Shown piece after piece: positions 9,201-16,481 of a stretch of 64,000 bases of DNA. Position numbers and translations under genes: made by a program. The notes under the pieces are model-generated. The model saw only the letters and a list, made by a program, of their open reading frames with translations. It did no database searches and was not told where the DNA came from. Within the stretch, counting starts at the first letter, position 1; every line of letters starts with the position of its first letter. The stretch is from Caenimonas sedimenti (GTDB taxonomy: Bacteria > Pseudomonadota > Gammaproteobacteria > Burkholderiales > Burkholderiaceae_C). The stretch lies in contig NZ_VOBQ01000003.1 in NCBI RefSeq assembly GCF_007833165.1, forward strand, positions 186,001 to 250,000, given 5' to 3'.

Positions 9201-10077
9201 TGTCGGCCAGCTTGGCGACTTCGGAATAGTCGGGCGTGACCGCGACCGTCTTGGTGCCCTTGTAGCGGACTTCGGTGAAGAAGTGCGCGTCCGGGGTGCG
9301 CGTCTGGGGCACGTTGGAGCCCCAGGCGATGATGTAGCTGGAGTTGTACCAGTCGGCCGATTCCGGCACGTCCGTCTGCTCGCCCCAGACCTGCGGGCTG
9401 GAAGGCGGCAGGTCGCAGTACCAGTCGTAGAAGCTCATGCACACGCCACCGATCAGGCTGAGGTAGCGCGAACCCGCGGCATAGCTGACCATGGACATGG
9501 CCGGGATCGGCGAGAAGCCGATCACGCGGTCCGGCCCGTGCCGCTGGATGGTGTGCACGTTGGCGGCCGCCACGATCTCGTTGACCTCGTCCCAGCTGGA
9601 ACGCACGAAGCCGCCCAGCCCCCGCACCTGCTGGTAGTCGCGGCGCTTGGCGTCGTCCGCGACGATGCTCGCCCAGGCCTCCACCGGCCCGAGCGTGAGA
9701 CGCGCTTCGCGCCAGTGCTTGAGCAACCGGCCGCGCACCATCGGGTACTTGACGCGGTTGGCGCTGTAGAGATACCAGCTGTAGCTGGCCCCGCGCGCGC
9801 AACCGCGCGGTTCGTGGTTGGGCAGGTCCCAGCGCGTGCGCGGGTAGTCCGTCTGCTGGGTTTCCCAGGTGACGATGCCGCCCTTGACGTAGATCTTCCA
9901 GGAGCACGACCCCGTGCAGTTGACGCCGTGCGTGCTGCGCACGACCTTGTCGTGCGCCCAGCGGTTGCGGTAGGCGTCTTCCCAGGTCCGGTCGTCCCCG
10001 GTCGTCTGGCCATGCCCGCCGGCGAAGCTTTCGCGCGGCTGCTGGAAGTAGGAGAGGCGATCGAGGAAATGGCTCAT
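6259..10077 (-). CDS. narG: Respiratory nitrate reductase alpha subunit (molybdopterin enzyme)
   Basis: Catalytic subunit that reduces nitrate to nitrite at a Mo-bis-MGD centre on the cytoplasmic side of the membrane. It has 1272 residues, about the length of Escherichia coli NarG. The unusual FS0 cluster ligands are at His50, Cys54, Cys58 and Cys93, and the molybdenum ligand Asp222 sits in YDWYCDLPP; all match Escherichia coli numbering. The C-terminal molydopterin-binding domain is complete. The ATG at 10077 lies 37 bases after the narK2 stop codon. Its cofactor depends on the mobB, moeA, moaD and moaE genes found later in this window. Confidence 0.98.
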   Translation of the reverse strand: MSHFLDRLSYFQQPRESFAGGHGQTTGDDRTWEDAYRNRWAHDKVVRSTHGVNCTGSCSWKIYVKGGIVTWETQQTDYPRTRWDLPNHEPRGCARGASYSWYLYSANRVKYPMVRGRLLKHWREARLTLGPVEAWASIVADDAKRRDYQQVRGLGGFVRSSWDEVNEIVAAANVHTIQRHGPDRVIGFSPIPAMSMVSYAAGSRYLSLIGGVCMSFYDWYCDLPPSSPQVWGEQTDVPESADWYNSSYIIAWGSNVPQTRTPDAHFFTEVRYKGTKTVAVTPDYSEVAKLADIWMKPRQGTDAAVAMAMGHVILKDFYFPGPGRERSAYFDDYVRRYTDMPMLVMLKEHTLPSGTTIMVPDRYVRASDFNGKLGQANNPEWKTVAFDATGKVVLPHGAIGFRWGPDGRADEGQWNLEAKEARAGREVRLQLSVMEGGAGEFETSKVGFPYFGGIASEHFPNNEQADVLVRTVPARRIALGKAGEERSALVATVFDLQVANYGVARGLDGELAAASFDDDTPYTPAWQERITGTPREQLITVAHQFAENAHKTQGRSMVIIGAAMNHWYHSDMNYRGVINMLMLCGCVGKSGGGWAHYVGQEKLRPQTGWTALAFALDWIRPPRQMNSTSFFYAHTDQWRYEKLGMDEVVSPLADKKKFGGSMIDYNVRAERMGWLPSAPQLQTNPLQVVRDAQAAGMDPKAYAVGALKDGKLKMSCTDPDHPDNWPRNMFVWRSNILGSSGKGHEYFLKHLLGTSNGVQGKDLGAEEAKPVEVVWHDKAPEGKLDLLVTLDFRMSTTCLYSDIVLPTATWYEKNDLNTSDMHPFIHPLSTAVDPAWQSRSDWDIYKGFAKKFSEVCVGHLGVEKELVLAPLMHDSPAELAQPFGVQEWARGECELIPGKTAPNMVVVERDYPNVYRRFTALGPLMAKAGNGGKGIAWNTETEVRQLGELNGLVREPGASQGQPKIETDIDACEVVLQLAPETNGHVAVKAWQALGKQTGRDHTHLALHREDEKIRFRDVQAQPRKIISSPTWSGIESETVSYNAGYTNVHELIPWRTLTGRQQFYMDHPWMIAFGEGFSSYRPPVDLKTTAGIQGVRSNGNPEIALNFITPHQKWGIHSTYTDNLMMLTLSRGGPCVWISEVDAAKIGIVDNDWIELFNVNGAITARAVVSQRVPSGMVMMYHAQEKIVNTPGSEITGLRGGIHNSVTRIVLKPTHMIGGYAQFSYGFNYYGTIGTNRDEFVLVRKMNTVDWLDTPVADQLIAPTLAQGETA

Positions 10078-10114
10078 GGCTCTTGTTCTTTCGCGGAGTC
10101 CGCAGGGAATGGGG

Positions 10115-11764
10115 TCAGGGGTTCTTCACGTAGGCGCCACGGCGCAGGTAGAACCACCAGTTCAGCACCAGGCACAGCGCGTAGAACACCGCGAAGCCAT
10201 ACATGGCGTACTGGGGGGTGCCGGCCTTGATCTGGTCGCCGATGACGATGGGCGCGACGAAGGCGCCGTAGGCAGCCACCGCCGACGTCCAGCCCAGCAC
10301 CGGGCCGGCCTGGGTCCGGTCGAAGATGACGCCGATGGTGCGGAAGGTCGAGCCGTTGCCGATGCCGCTGGCGGCGAACAGCACGATGAACAGGCCCAGG
10401 AACGCCGGGAAATGCTGTTCGGGGGAGGGCGAAGCGTAGGCCTGCATCATCACGTAGCCGACCGCCACCGACGCCAGCACCATCACCACCGAGATGACCT
10501 GCGTGACGATGGACCCGCCCACCTTGTCGGAGATCCAGCCGCCGACCGGCCGCACCGCGGCGCCGACGAAGGGCCCGATCCAGGCGTAGGCCAGGATGGT
10601 GGGCGCGTTCGGGTTGTTCGCGGTGTGCTGCATCACGCCCGCTGCGTCCGGTACGTGGCTGATCCCGAAGATCACCTTCATGGCGAGCGGGAGCGCCATC
10701 GAGAAGCCGATGAAGGAGCCGAACGTGACGATGTACAGGGCGGTGAGCGACCAGGTGTGCTTGTCCCGGAAGATCGCGAACTGCTTCGTCACGTTCTCCT
10801 TCATCGGGCCGAAGGCCGCCAGCTTCATGATCAGCAGCGCGCTCGCGATGTCCAGCGGGATCGCGACCCACATGCTGATCAGGCCCAGGCCGGTGGGCTT
10901 GGGCAGGTACAGGTAGAGGCCCAGGATGGACGGGATGAAGGCCAGCGTGTAGAGCCAGGTGATGCGGGCGAAGGCCATGAGCGGATGGCCGGCGTCGGGC
11001 GTGACCGTCTTCAGGTTGTTCATGCCGAACCAGCACAGGACCGACAGGGGGACCAGCGACAGCACCCAGGCGAAGCCCGCGTTCTGGATCCAGGTGGGCG
11101 TGCCCGCGGCGATCTTGCCGAAGATCCAGCCGCTGTCCTTCACCAGAGTCGTCGAAGCTCCGCCCATCGTGCCGAAGATCGAGAGCGTCATCACCAGCGG
11201 GATCACGACCTGCATCGTGGTCACGCCGAAGTTGCCCAGCCCGGCGTTCAGCCCCAGCGCCGTGCCCTGCAGCCGTTTCGGAAAGAAGGTGCTGATGTTC
11301 GACATGGAGCTGGCGAAGTTGCCGCCGCCCACGCCGCACCACAGCGCCATCAGCTGGAACGTCCACAGCGGCCACTCCGGGTGCTGCAGCACGATGCCGG
11401 TGCCGAGCGCCGGGGCCAGCAGCATGGCGGTCGTGAGAAAGATGGTGTTGCGCCCGCCCGCCACGCGGATCAGGAACGAGGCGGGGATGCGCATCGTCGC
11501 CCCGGCGATGCCGGCGATGGCGGTGAGCGTGAACAACTCGGCCTGGGTGAAGGGGAATCCCAGGTTCATCATCTGCACGGTGATGATCCCCCACATGCCC
11601 CACACGGCGAAGCCGCACAGCAGCGCCGGCACCGAGATCCAGAGATTGCGGTAGGCGACGCGCTTGCCGGTCGTTTCCCAGAACTGCGGATCTTCGGGCC
11701 GCCAGTCCTCGACGGTTCCGCGCGTGTCGGGGCCGGACGGCCGTTGCAGGGAGGTGGCGATCAT
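10115..11764 (-). CDS. narK2: Nitrate/nitrite transporter, NarK2 type
   Basis: Major facilitator protein that probably exchanges cytoplasmic nitrite for external nitrate. It has 549 residues and about 12 predicted membrane segments. Nitrate-signature glycine runs are visible (GVGGGNFASSMSN and AGLGNFGVTTMQ in the first half, SGIGNGSTFRT in the second). It is longer than Escherichia coli NarK (about 463 residues), with a soluble N-terminal lead of about 40 residues and a loop insertion near residues 210-250. It begins 32 bases after narK1. Paired narK1-narK2 genes ahead of narG are common in betaproteobacteria and pseudomonads. The antiport assignment is from family placement. Confidence 0.92.
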   Translation of the reverse strand: MIATSLQRPSGPDTRGTVEDWRPEDPQFWETTGKRVAYRNLWISVPALLCGFAVWGMWGIITVQMMNLGFPFTQAELFTLTAIAGIAGATMRIPASFLIRVAGGRNTIFLTTAMLLAPALGTGIVLQHPEWPLWTFQLMALWCGVGGGNFASSMSNISTFFPKRLQGTALGLNAGLGNFGVTTMQVVIPLVMTLSIFGTMGGASTTLVKDSGWIFGKIAAGTPTWIQNAGFAWVLSLVPLSVLCWFGMNNLKTVTPDAGHPLMAFARITWLYTLAFIPSILGLYLYLPKPTGLGLISMWVAIPLDIASALLIMKLAAFGPMKENVTKQFAIFRDKHTWSLTALYIVTFGSFIGFSMALPLAMKVIFGISHVPDAAGVMQHTANNPNAPTILAYAWIGPFVGAAVRPVGGWISDKVGGSIVTQVISVVMVLASVAVGYVMMQAYASPSPEQHFPAFLGLFIVLFAASGIGNGSTFRTIGVIFDRTQAGPVLGWTSAVAAYGAFVAPIVIGDQIKAGTPQYAMYGFAVFYALCLVLNWWFYLRRGAYVKNP

Positions 11765-11796
11765 TGCTTTCTTTCCATGCGGGTGGCGGGCCGCCG

Positions 11797-13071
11797 TCAC
11801 GGGGCGGTCGCCAGTGGGGAAGGCGAGGCGTGCTCGCCCATCACCGCGGTGCGGCGCACCTCGGTCCAGTACATCCAGATGAGCGACACCCAGACCACGC
11901 CGTACATCAGCATGAAGGCGCTCGACCGCACGCCGGTCAGGTCCATCAGCGCGCCGAACATGATGGGCAGGACGAAGCCGCCCAGCCCGCCCGCGAGGCC
12001 CACCACGCCCGAGATCGCTCCGATGTTCCGGGGATAGTCGTCGCTGATGTACTTGAAGACGCTCGCTTTGCCGAACGCCCAGGCGATGCCCAGCACGAAC
12101 ATGAGCGCGGTGAAGGTGTAGACGTTCAGCCCGATGTGGAAGCTGCGCGGCCCGTTGACGGTGACGACGGTGAATTCCGTCTGCGGATAGGACAGCAGGA
12201 ACAGGCAGATCCAGCTCACCCACATCACCCACCAGGTGACGCTGTGGGCGCCATACTTGTCCGAGAGCACGCCCCCGATGGCGCGCAGCACGCCGCCCGG
12301 CAGCGAGAAGCAGGCGGCCAGCAGCGCGGCCACGCGGATGTCCAGCCCGTATTCGCCCACGTAGTACTGCACCATCCAGAGCGACAGCGCGACGTAGCCG
12401 CCGAACACGATGCTGTAGTACTGGCAATAGCGCAGCACCTTCGGATCCTTCAGGGTCTTCAGCTGGTCGGAGAACTTGACGCTGCCGGGCACGAGGTGCG
12501 AAGGGTCGCTGTGGCTGAACAGCCAGAACAGCACGACCGTGCCGAGCATGATGGCCGCGTAGACCTGCGGCACCATCGCCCAGCCGAACGCGACCAGCAG
12601 CACCGGCGCCACGAACTTGTTCACCGCCGCGCCCGAGTTGCCCGCGCCGTAGACGCCCATGGCCATGCCCTGGCGCTCGCGCGGGAACCACCGCGCCACG
12701 TAGGGCGTCCCGACCGAAAACGACCCACCTGCGAGGCCGACGAAGAGCCCGATGGTCAGGAAGTGCCAGTACTCCGTGGCGTAGCCCATCAGGAAGATCG
12801 CCGGCACCGTGGACGCCATCAGCACCGTCATGACGATGCGGCCGCCGTAGCGATCGGTCCAGATGCCCAGCGGCACGCGGATCAGGGACCCGGTCAGCAC
12901 CGGCACCGCGGTCAGGAGGCCGAACTGCGTGGAGTTCAGGTTCAGCATCTTCCGGATCGGGATGCCGATCACGCCGAACATCATCCACACCATGAAGCAC
13001 ACGGTGAAGGCCAGCGTGCTCACGATCAACACCGACCACGCCTGGCGTGCGGTCTTCAGTTCACCTGCCAT
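11797..13071 (-). CDS. narK1: Nitrate transporter, NarK1 type
   Basis: Major facilitator of 424 residues with 12 predicted membrane segments, first gene of the nar structural operon. NarK1-type members are thought to import nitrate with protons, which starts respiration before nitrite is available for exchange by NarK2. The first nitrate signature appears as YGAGNSGAAVNKF near residue 140, and an arginine in the GSLIRVPLGIW segment matches a substrate-binding arginine position of the family. The gene lies 148 bases downstream of the centre of a FNR/FixK-type box. Substrate is firm; the transport mode is inferred. Confidence 0.92.
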   Translation of the reverse strand: MAGELKTARQAWSVLIVSTLAFTVCFMVWMMFGVIGIPIRKMLNLNSTQFGLLTAVPVLTGSLIRVPLGIWTDRYGGRIVMTVLMASTVPAIFLMGYATEYWHFLTIGLFVGLAGGSFSVGTPYVARWFPRERQGMAMGVYGAGNSGAAVNKFVAPVLLVAFGWAMVPQVYAAIMLGTVVLFWLFSHSDPSHLVPGSVKFSDQLKTLKDPKVLRYCQYYSIVFGGYVALSLWMVQYYVGEYGLDIRVAALLAACFSLPGGVLRAIGGVLSDKYGAHSVTWWVMWVSWICLFLLSYPQTEFTVVTVNGPRSFHIGLNVYTFTALMFVLGIAWAFGKASVFKYISDDYPRNIGAISGVVGLAGGLGGFVLPIMFGALMDLTGVRSSAFMLMYGVVWVSLIWMYWTEVRRTAVMGEHASPSPLATAP

Positions 13072-13212
13072 CTGGACGCTCCGGAATTCGCATGCCCTGA
13101 CTGTGCGAGCCGGCGGCGAAGCTGAACATCCTCCTGAAGGAGGGCCCCGCGGTGGCGAAGGGGCCCGCGCTATCGTCCGGAAGGAGTAGCGGCGCTTGCG
13201 TGACGCGGCCGC

Positions 13213-13226
13213 TTGCGCTGGATCAA
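13213..13226 (-). promoter_or_regulatory. FNR/FixK-type box ahead of the nar operon
   Basis: On the minus strand the 14-mer TTGATCCAGCGCAA fits the CRP/FNR-family pattern TTGA-N6-GCAA. It overlaps the last codons of narL, and its centre lies 148 bases before the narK1 start codon. If it activates from the usual -41.5 position, transcription would begin near 13178 with a -10 around 13185-13190, where TACTCCT also matches the NarL heptamer TACYYMT. This predicts anaerobic plus nitrate control of narK1K2GHJI. Inferred from pattern only. Confidence 0.55.
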
Positions 13227-13918
13227 GCGGTTCCCCGCGCGGCGGCGTACACGGCGGCCTGCACGCGCGAGCTGAGGCCGAGCTTGCGCAGGATGTGCTG
13301 GACGTGGATCTTCACCGTGGTCTCGGCGATGCCCAGCGCGCGGGCGATCACCTTGTTCGAGGCGCCCTGGGCGATGAGCGCCAGGATCTCGCGTTCGCGC
13401 GCCGACAAGGTGTCGGGCGGGGCCGGGGCATGGCTGGCCGCGGCCTCCGCCGGCGCGCCCGGCGCCGAACGCGCGCGGAAGGCCGTGACCAGTTTGCGCG
13501 TCATCTCCGGGCTCACGACCGAGTCCCCGGCCATCACCTTCACGATGGAATCGCACAGGGCCTCGGACTGCACGGTCTTCAGCAGGTAGCCCTCGGCGCC
13601 AGCCTGCAGCGCAGCCGCGAGATCGTCTTCGTCCTCGCTCACCGTGAGCATCAGCACATGCGCACGCGGAGCCACGTCCTTCAACGCGGCGATCGCGTCG
13701 ACGCCACGCACGCCGGGCAGGTGGTTGTCCAGCAGCACGAGGTCCGGCGGTTCCCGCGCGGCGGCACGCAGGGCTTCCCCGCTGTCGCCGGCTTCCGCGC
13801 AGATTTCGAACCGACCGTCCTGTGCCAGCAAGGCAACCAGGCCGCGCCGGAACAGCGCGTGGTCGTCCACCACCAAAAGACGGATCGGAGGAGCGGGCGC
13901 CCCGACGGTTTCGCTCAC
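13223..13918 (-). CDS. narL: Nitrate/nitrite response regulator
   Basis: LuxR/FixJ-type response regulator of 231 residues. The receiver domain spans roughly residues 12-130 with acidic pocket Asp18-Asp19 and phosphoacceptor Asp64 (LLDNHLPG). A linker of about 30 residues rich in alanine and proline leads to a C-terminal GerE helix-turn-helix with the LSAREREILALIAQG signature. The GTG start at 13918 overlaps the narX stop codon (GTGA), a sign of translational coupling to its sensor. It should bind heptamer sites in the nar promoter. The N-terminal tail of about 10 residues before the receiver is slightly long. Confidence 0.93.
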   Translation of the reverse strand: MSETVGAPAPPIRLLVVDDHALFRRGLVALLAQDGRFEICAEAGDSGEALRAAAREPPDLVLLDNHLPGVRGVDAIAALKDVAPRAHVLMLTVSEDEDDLAAALQAGAEGYLLKTVQSEALCDSIVKVMAGDSVVSPEMTRKLVTAFRARSAPGAPAEAAASHAPAPPDTLSAREREILALIAQGASNKVIARALGIAETTVKIHVQHILRKLGLSSRVQAAVYAAARGTA

Positions 13919-15840
13919 GCCTGCAACGCCTCCGCTGCGTGCCTCGGCGCCTGCGGCGACGTCGGCCGGGCGGGAAGGACGGCGGGATGCTCGGGCAAGC
14001 TCAGTTCGACCGTGGTGCCGGCCGTGCCCGACGCCACGCGGACCTCGCAGCCGAAGCAGGCCGCGCGCTCGCGCATCATCTTCAGGCCGACATGGGTTTC
14101 GTCCTGCACGAGCGAGGGATCGAACCCCGCGCCGTTGTCGTGCACGGCGAAGCGCCAGCGGCGTCCCTTCGTGACCTCCAGCCGGGCCTCGGTGGCCCGC
14201 GCGTGCTTGCGCACGTTGGAGAGGGCTTCCTGCAGCACGTGCAGCACCTGCACCTGCACGTCGGGCGGCAGCGGGAGTCCCTGGCCGCTGATCTCCAGGT
14301 GCGCGCGCAATCCTGTCTGGTGCCGGAATTTCTGCAGCGTGAGTTGCAGCGCCGGCTCGATGTCCTCGATGTTGGTTCGAGTGCGGAAGTGCAGCAGCAG
14401 GGCGCGCACGTCGTTCGTGCTCTCCAGCAACCCGGCGTCGAGCTCGTCCAGGGTCGCCTGCACCTGCTTCGCCTGGCCCCGCTGCAGCGAGGTGCGCAGC
14501 AACTGGGCCTGGATCTTCAGGAACGCCAGCGACTGGGCGATCGAGTCGTGCAGTTCCCCGGCCAGGTGTCCCCGCTCCGCGGCCACGGCGGCCTCGCGCG
14601 CCAGGGCCGCCGCGCGCAGGCCCTCCACGGCGCTGGCCAGGTGGCTCGCCAGGGCATCCAGCAATTCGGCCTCTTCGTCCGATAGCGCCACCGGGCTGCG
14701 AAAGAACAGGTTGAGTTCGCCCAGCAGGCGCTGCTGCAGGCGGATCGGCACGCTGACGAGGGCCGCATACCCGGCCTCGGCACACGGGCGCCGGTGCAGC
14801 GGCAGGTCGGCATGGATCGGAATGACCCGTGTGCCCGAAGCCGGCTGCAGGTTTCCACAAGCGCAGGCGCCGGCCGGCAGGCTGTGTTCCTGCTCGCACA
14901 GGGCCGGCGGGAAGCCGTCGGCCGCCACCAGCAGGAATCGCTCGTTGTCTTCGGACCAGCGCACCACCGCGGCCTCGGCCTTCAGGATCGCGCGCACCCG
15001 TTGGGCGAAGCCGCGCGCCATCGCGTCGAGCGTGGTGGCTTGCGCCAGGAAGGCGCTGACTTCATAGAGGGCGGCCAGCCGCGCGTGCTGGGCCTCGATG
15101 CGGCGGGTCTTGGCCTCGACCTGCGCCTCCAGCCCGCCGTACAGCGATTGCAGGGTGCCCGCCATGCGGTTGAAGCCGGCGGCGACCTGGCCGAATTCGT
15201 CGGCCGTACCCACTTCGATGCGGGTGCCGAAGTCCCCCGCCTCGATCCGGCGCAGGCCCTGGCGCACGTGGCCGAGCGGGCTGATGACATACAGGTAGCC
15301 GGTGTAAAGCACCACCACCGCGCTGGCGACTGCCATCGCCACCATCAGCAGCTGAAACAGGTTCAGGATGGCCGTCAGCTGCGCCAGCTGCCGCTCGATC
15401 CCGGAAACGAGGCGGTCGATCGCCGCCACCAGGTCCTGCGCGGCCCGGTCCGCCGCGGCGGGCGCGGGTGGTGGCGTCGCGGCCCACAAGGGTCGCTGGG
15501 CCTGCCACAGGAACTCCACGGCTTCGAAGGCCGCGCCGACGTGCCGGTCCCAGGGCACGAACAGCGGCCTCCCAGGGTCTCCCGCGCGCAGCAGGGCGAG
15601 GCTCGCATCCAGCTCGCGAACGCGCAACGTGACGGCATCCGCCGGCGTGGCCCCTTGCACGGCGCTGGCCAGACGCCAGGTCTGCATCCGCAGGCGGCCG
15701 GCTTCGTTCACGGCGGCGGCACCGCCCTCGAGCTGCCAGGTCACCCACAACGTGAGACCGATCGAGGCGAGCGCGAGCACCAGCAAGGCGGCCCCGATGC
15801 GCACGAGCTTGCTGGACAAGGATGCGGTCCGCGTCATCAA
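13915..15840 (-). CDS. narX: Nitrate/nitrite sensor histidine kinase
   Basis: Membrane sensor kinase of 641 residues. Membrane segments lie at about 12-34 and 158-184, with a periplasmic domain between them. The nitrate-binding P-box is recognisable at residues 41-58 (NEAGRLRMQTWRL). A HAMP linker, a short coiled coil and a cysteine-containing GAF domain (residues 255-405, CACGN near 328) follow. The HisKA_3 phosphorylation site is His431 in AGELHDSIAQS, and the ATPase domain has N and G boxes near residues 520-600. Two ATG codons are adjacent at the start. It is expected to phosphorylate NarL, encoded in overlap. Confidence 0.94.
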   Translation of the reverse strand: MMTRTASLSSKLVRIGAALLVLALASIGLTLWVTWQLEGGAAAVNEAGRLRMQTWRLASAVQGATPADAVTLRVRELDASLALLRAGDPGRPLFVPWDRHVGAAFEAVEFLWQAQRPLWAATPPPAPAAADRAAQDLVAAIDRLVSGIERQLAQLTAILNLFQLLMVAMAVASAVVVLYTGYLYVISPLGHVRQGLRRIEAGDFGTRIEVGTADEFGQVAAGFNRMAGTLQSLYGGLEAQVEAKTRRIEAQHARLAALYEVSAFLAQATTLDAMARGFAQRVRAILKAEAAVVRWSEDNERFLLVAADGFPPALCEQEHSLPAGACACGNLQPASGTRVIPIHADLPLHRRPCAEAGYAALVSVPIRLQQRLLGELNLFFRSPVALSDEEAELLDALASHLASAVEGLRAAALAREAAVAAERGHLAGELHDSIAQSLAFLKIQAQLLRTSLQRGQAKQVQATLDELDAGLLESTNDVRALLLHFRTRTNIEDIEPALQLTLQKFRHQTGLRAHLEISGQGLPLPPDVQVQVLHVLQEALSNVRKHARATEARLEVTKGRRWRFAVHDNGAGFDPSLVQDETHVGLKMMRERAACFGCEVRVASGTAGTTVELSLPEHPAVLPARPTSPQAPRHAAEALQA

Positions 15841-15891
15841 CTCATGCTAGCCCGATGGTCCGGCGGGCGCGCATGCCTCTGAGGCCCGCGC

Positions 15892-15905
15892 TTGATCCAG
15901 CGCAT
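15892..15905 (+). promoter_or_regulatory. FNR-like half box between narX and the DUF4148 gene
   Basis: TTGATCCAGCGCAT here shares 13 of 14 bases with the box ahead of narK1, and the identity extends to a 16-mer beginning CGCTTGATCC. One half is intact and the second departs at the last base (GCAT instead of GCAA). It lies 52 bases before the narX start codon on one side and 163 bases before the DUF4148 gene on the other. It could couple narXL to oxygen status. Weak evidence. Confidence 0.35.
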
Positions 15906-16068
15906 ACGCGGGCCAGTTCGCGCCCTTGCCGCCGTATTCGGGATAACCCTCAGCTAAGAAACCCCTCAGAGAGAGCTAAACCGCGGCTCCTACAGTGACT
16001 ACACGGACGGCGCAACAAGAAGCGGCTTCCGTACCAACCTCAACCCAAGTCACTGAAAAGGTCCCATC

Positions 16069-16425
16069 ATGAATGCCAAGCTCCTGCTCCCCATCATCGC
16101 TTTCGTCGCTGCCGGCGCCGCCCATGCGGAAACGCCCACCGTCGTGAAGGACGACTTCGTGTCCACCAAGACCCGCGCCGAAGTGCAGGCCGAACTGGCC
16201 ACGTACAAGAAGTCGGGCGTCAACCCCTGGTCGATCCAGTACAACCCGCTGCGCACCTTCGTGAGCAAGGCGAACCGCCAGGACGTCACCGCCGCCTACA
16301 TCGCCTCGCGTGACGAAGTCGCCGCGGTGAACAGCGAAGATGGCGGCGCCGCGTACTACGCGCAAGGCGGCCAACGCGGCGTGAACTCCACCACGATGGC
16401 GGGAACGCCGGTGAACGCGCAGTAA
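16069..16425 (+). CDS. DUF4148 family periplasmic protein
   Basis: A 118-residue protein with a clear signal peptide: basic start, hydrophobic core and a cleavage site after AHA near residue 20. The mature part carries the TKTRAEVQAELATYKKSG segment typical of DUF4148, a family abundant in Burkholderiales with no assigned function. Its low-complexity tail (YYAQGGQRGVNSTT) is usual for the group. It is transcribed alone, divergent from narX, and ends in a strong hairpin terminator. A CCTAC motif and a FNR-like half box lie upstream. No role can be assigned. Confidence 0.85.
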   Translation: MNAKLLLPIIAFVAAGAAHAETPTVVKDDFVSTKTRAEVQAELATYKKSGVNPWSIQYNPLRTFVSKANRQDVTAAYIASRDEVAAVNSEDGGAAYYAQGGQRGVNSTTMAGTPVNAQ

Positions 16426-16451
16426 TCCGCGCAGGAACGTGTGTGTGTGTG

Positions 16452-16475
16452 AAGGGCGCCTCCGGGCGCCCTTTC
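16452..16475. terminator. Intrinsic terminator after the DUF4148 gene
   Basis: Perfect 9-base stem AAGGGCGCC / GGCGCCCTT around a TCCG loop, followed by TTTCT. It ends the DUF4148 gene and, read from the other strand (AAGGG start), could also serve the PhoH gene, whose stop codon is 8 bases away. A short (GT)6 run lies just before it. Confidence 0.8.
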
Positions 16476-16481
16476 TCATGG

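Noticed and set aside
6430-10230. A 1266-codon open frame antisense to narG
   Set aside because: It is a high-GC shadow of narG; its translation is rich in Arg, His and Ala, has no family motif and changes character exactly where narG domains change.
16438-16451. (GT)n microsatellite as phase-variation switch
   Set aside because: Only about six repeats, located after a stop codon and before a terminator, so length change would not affect a start or promoter.
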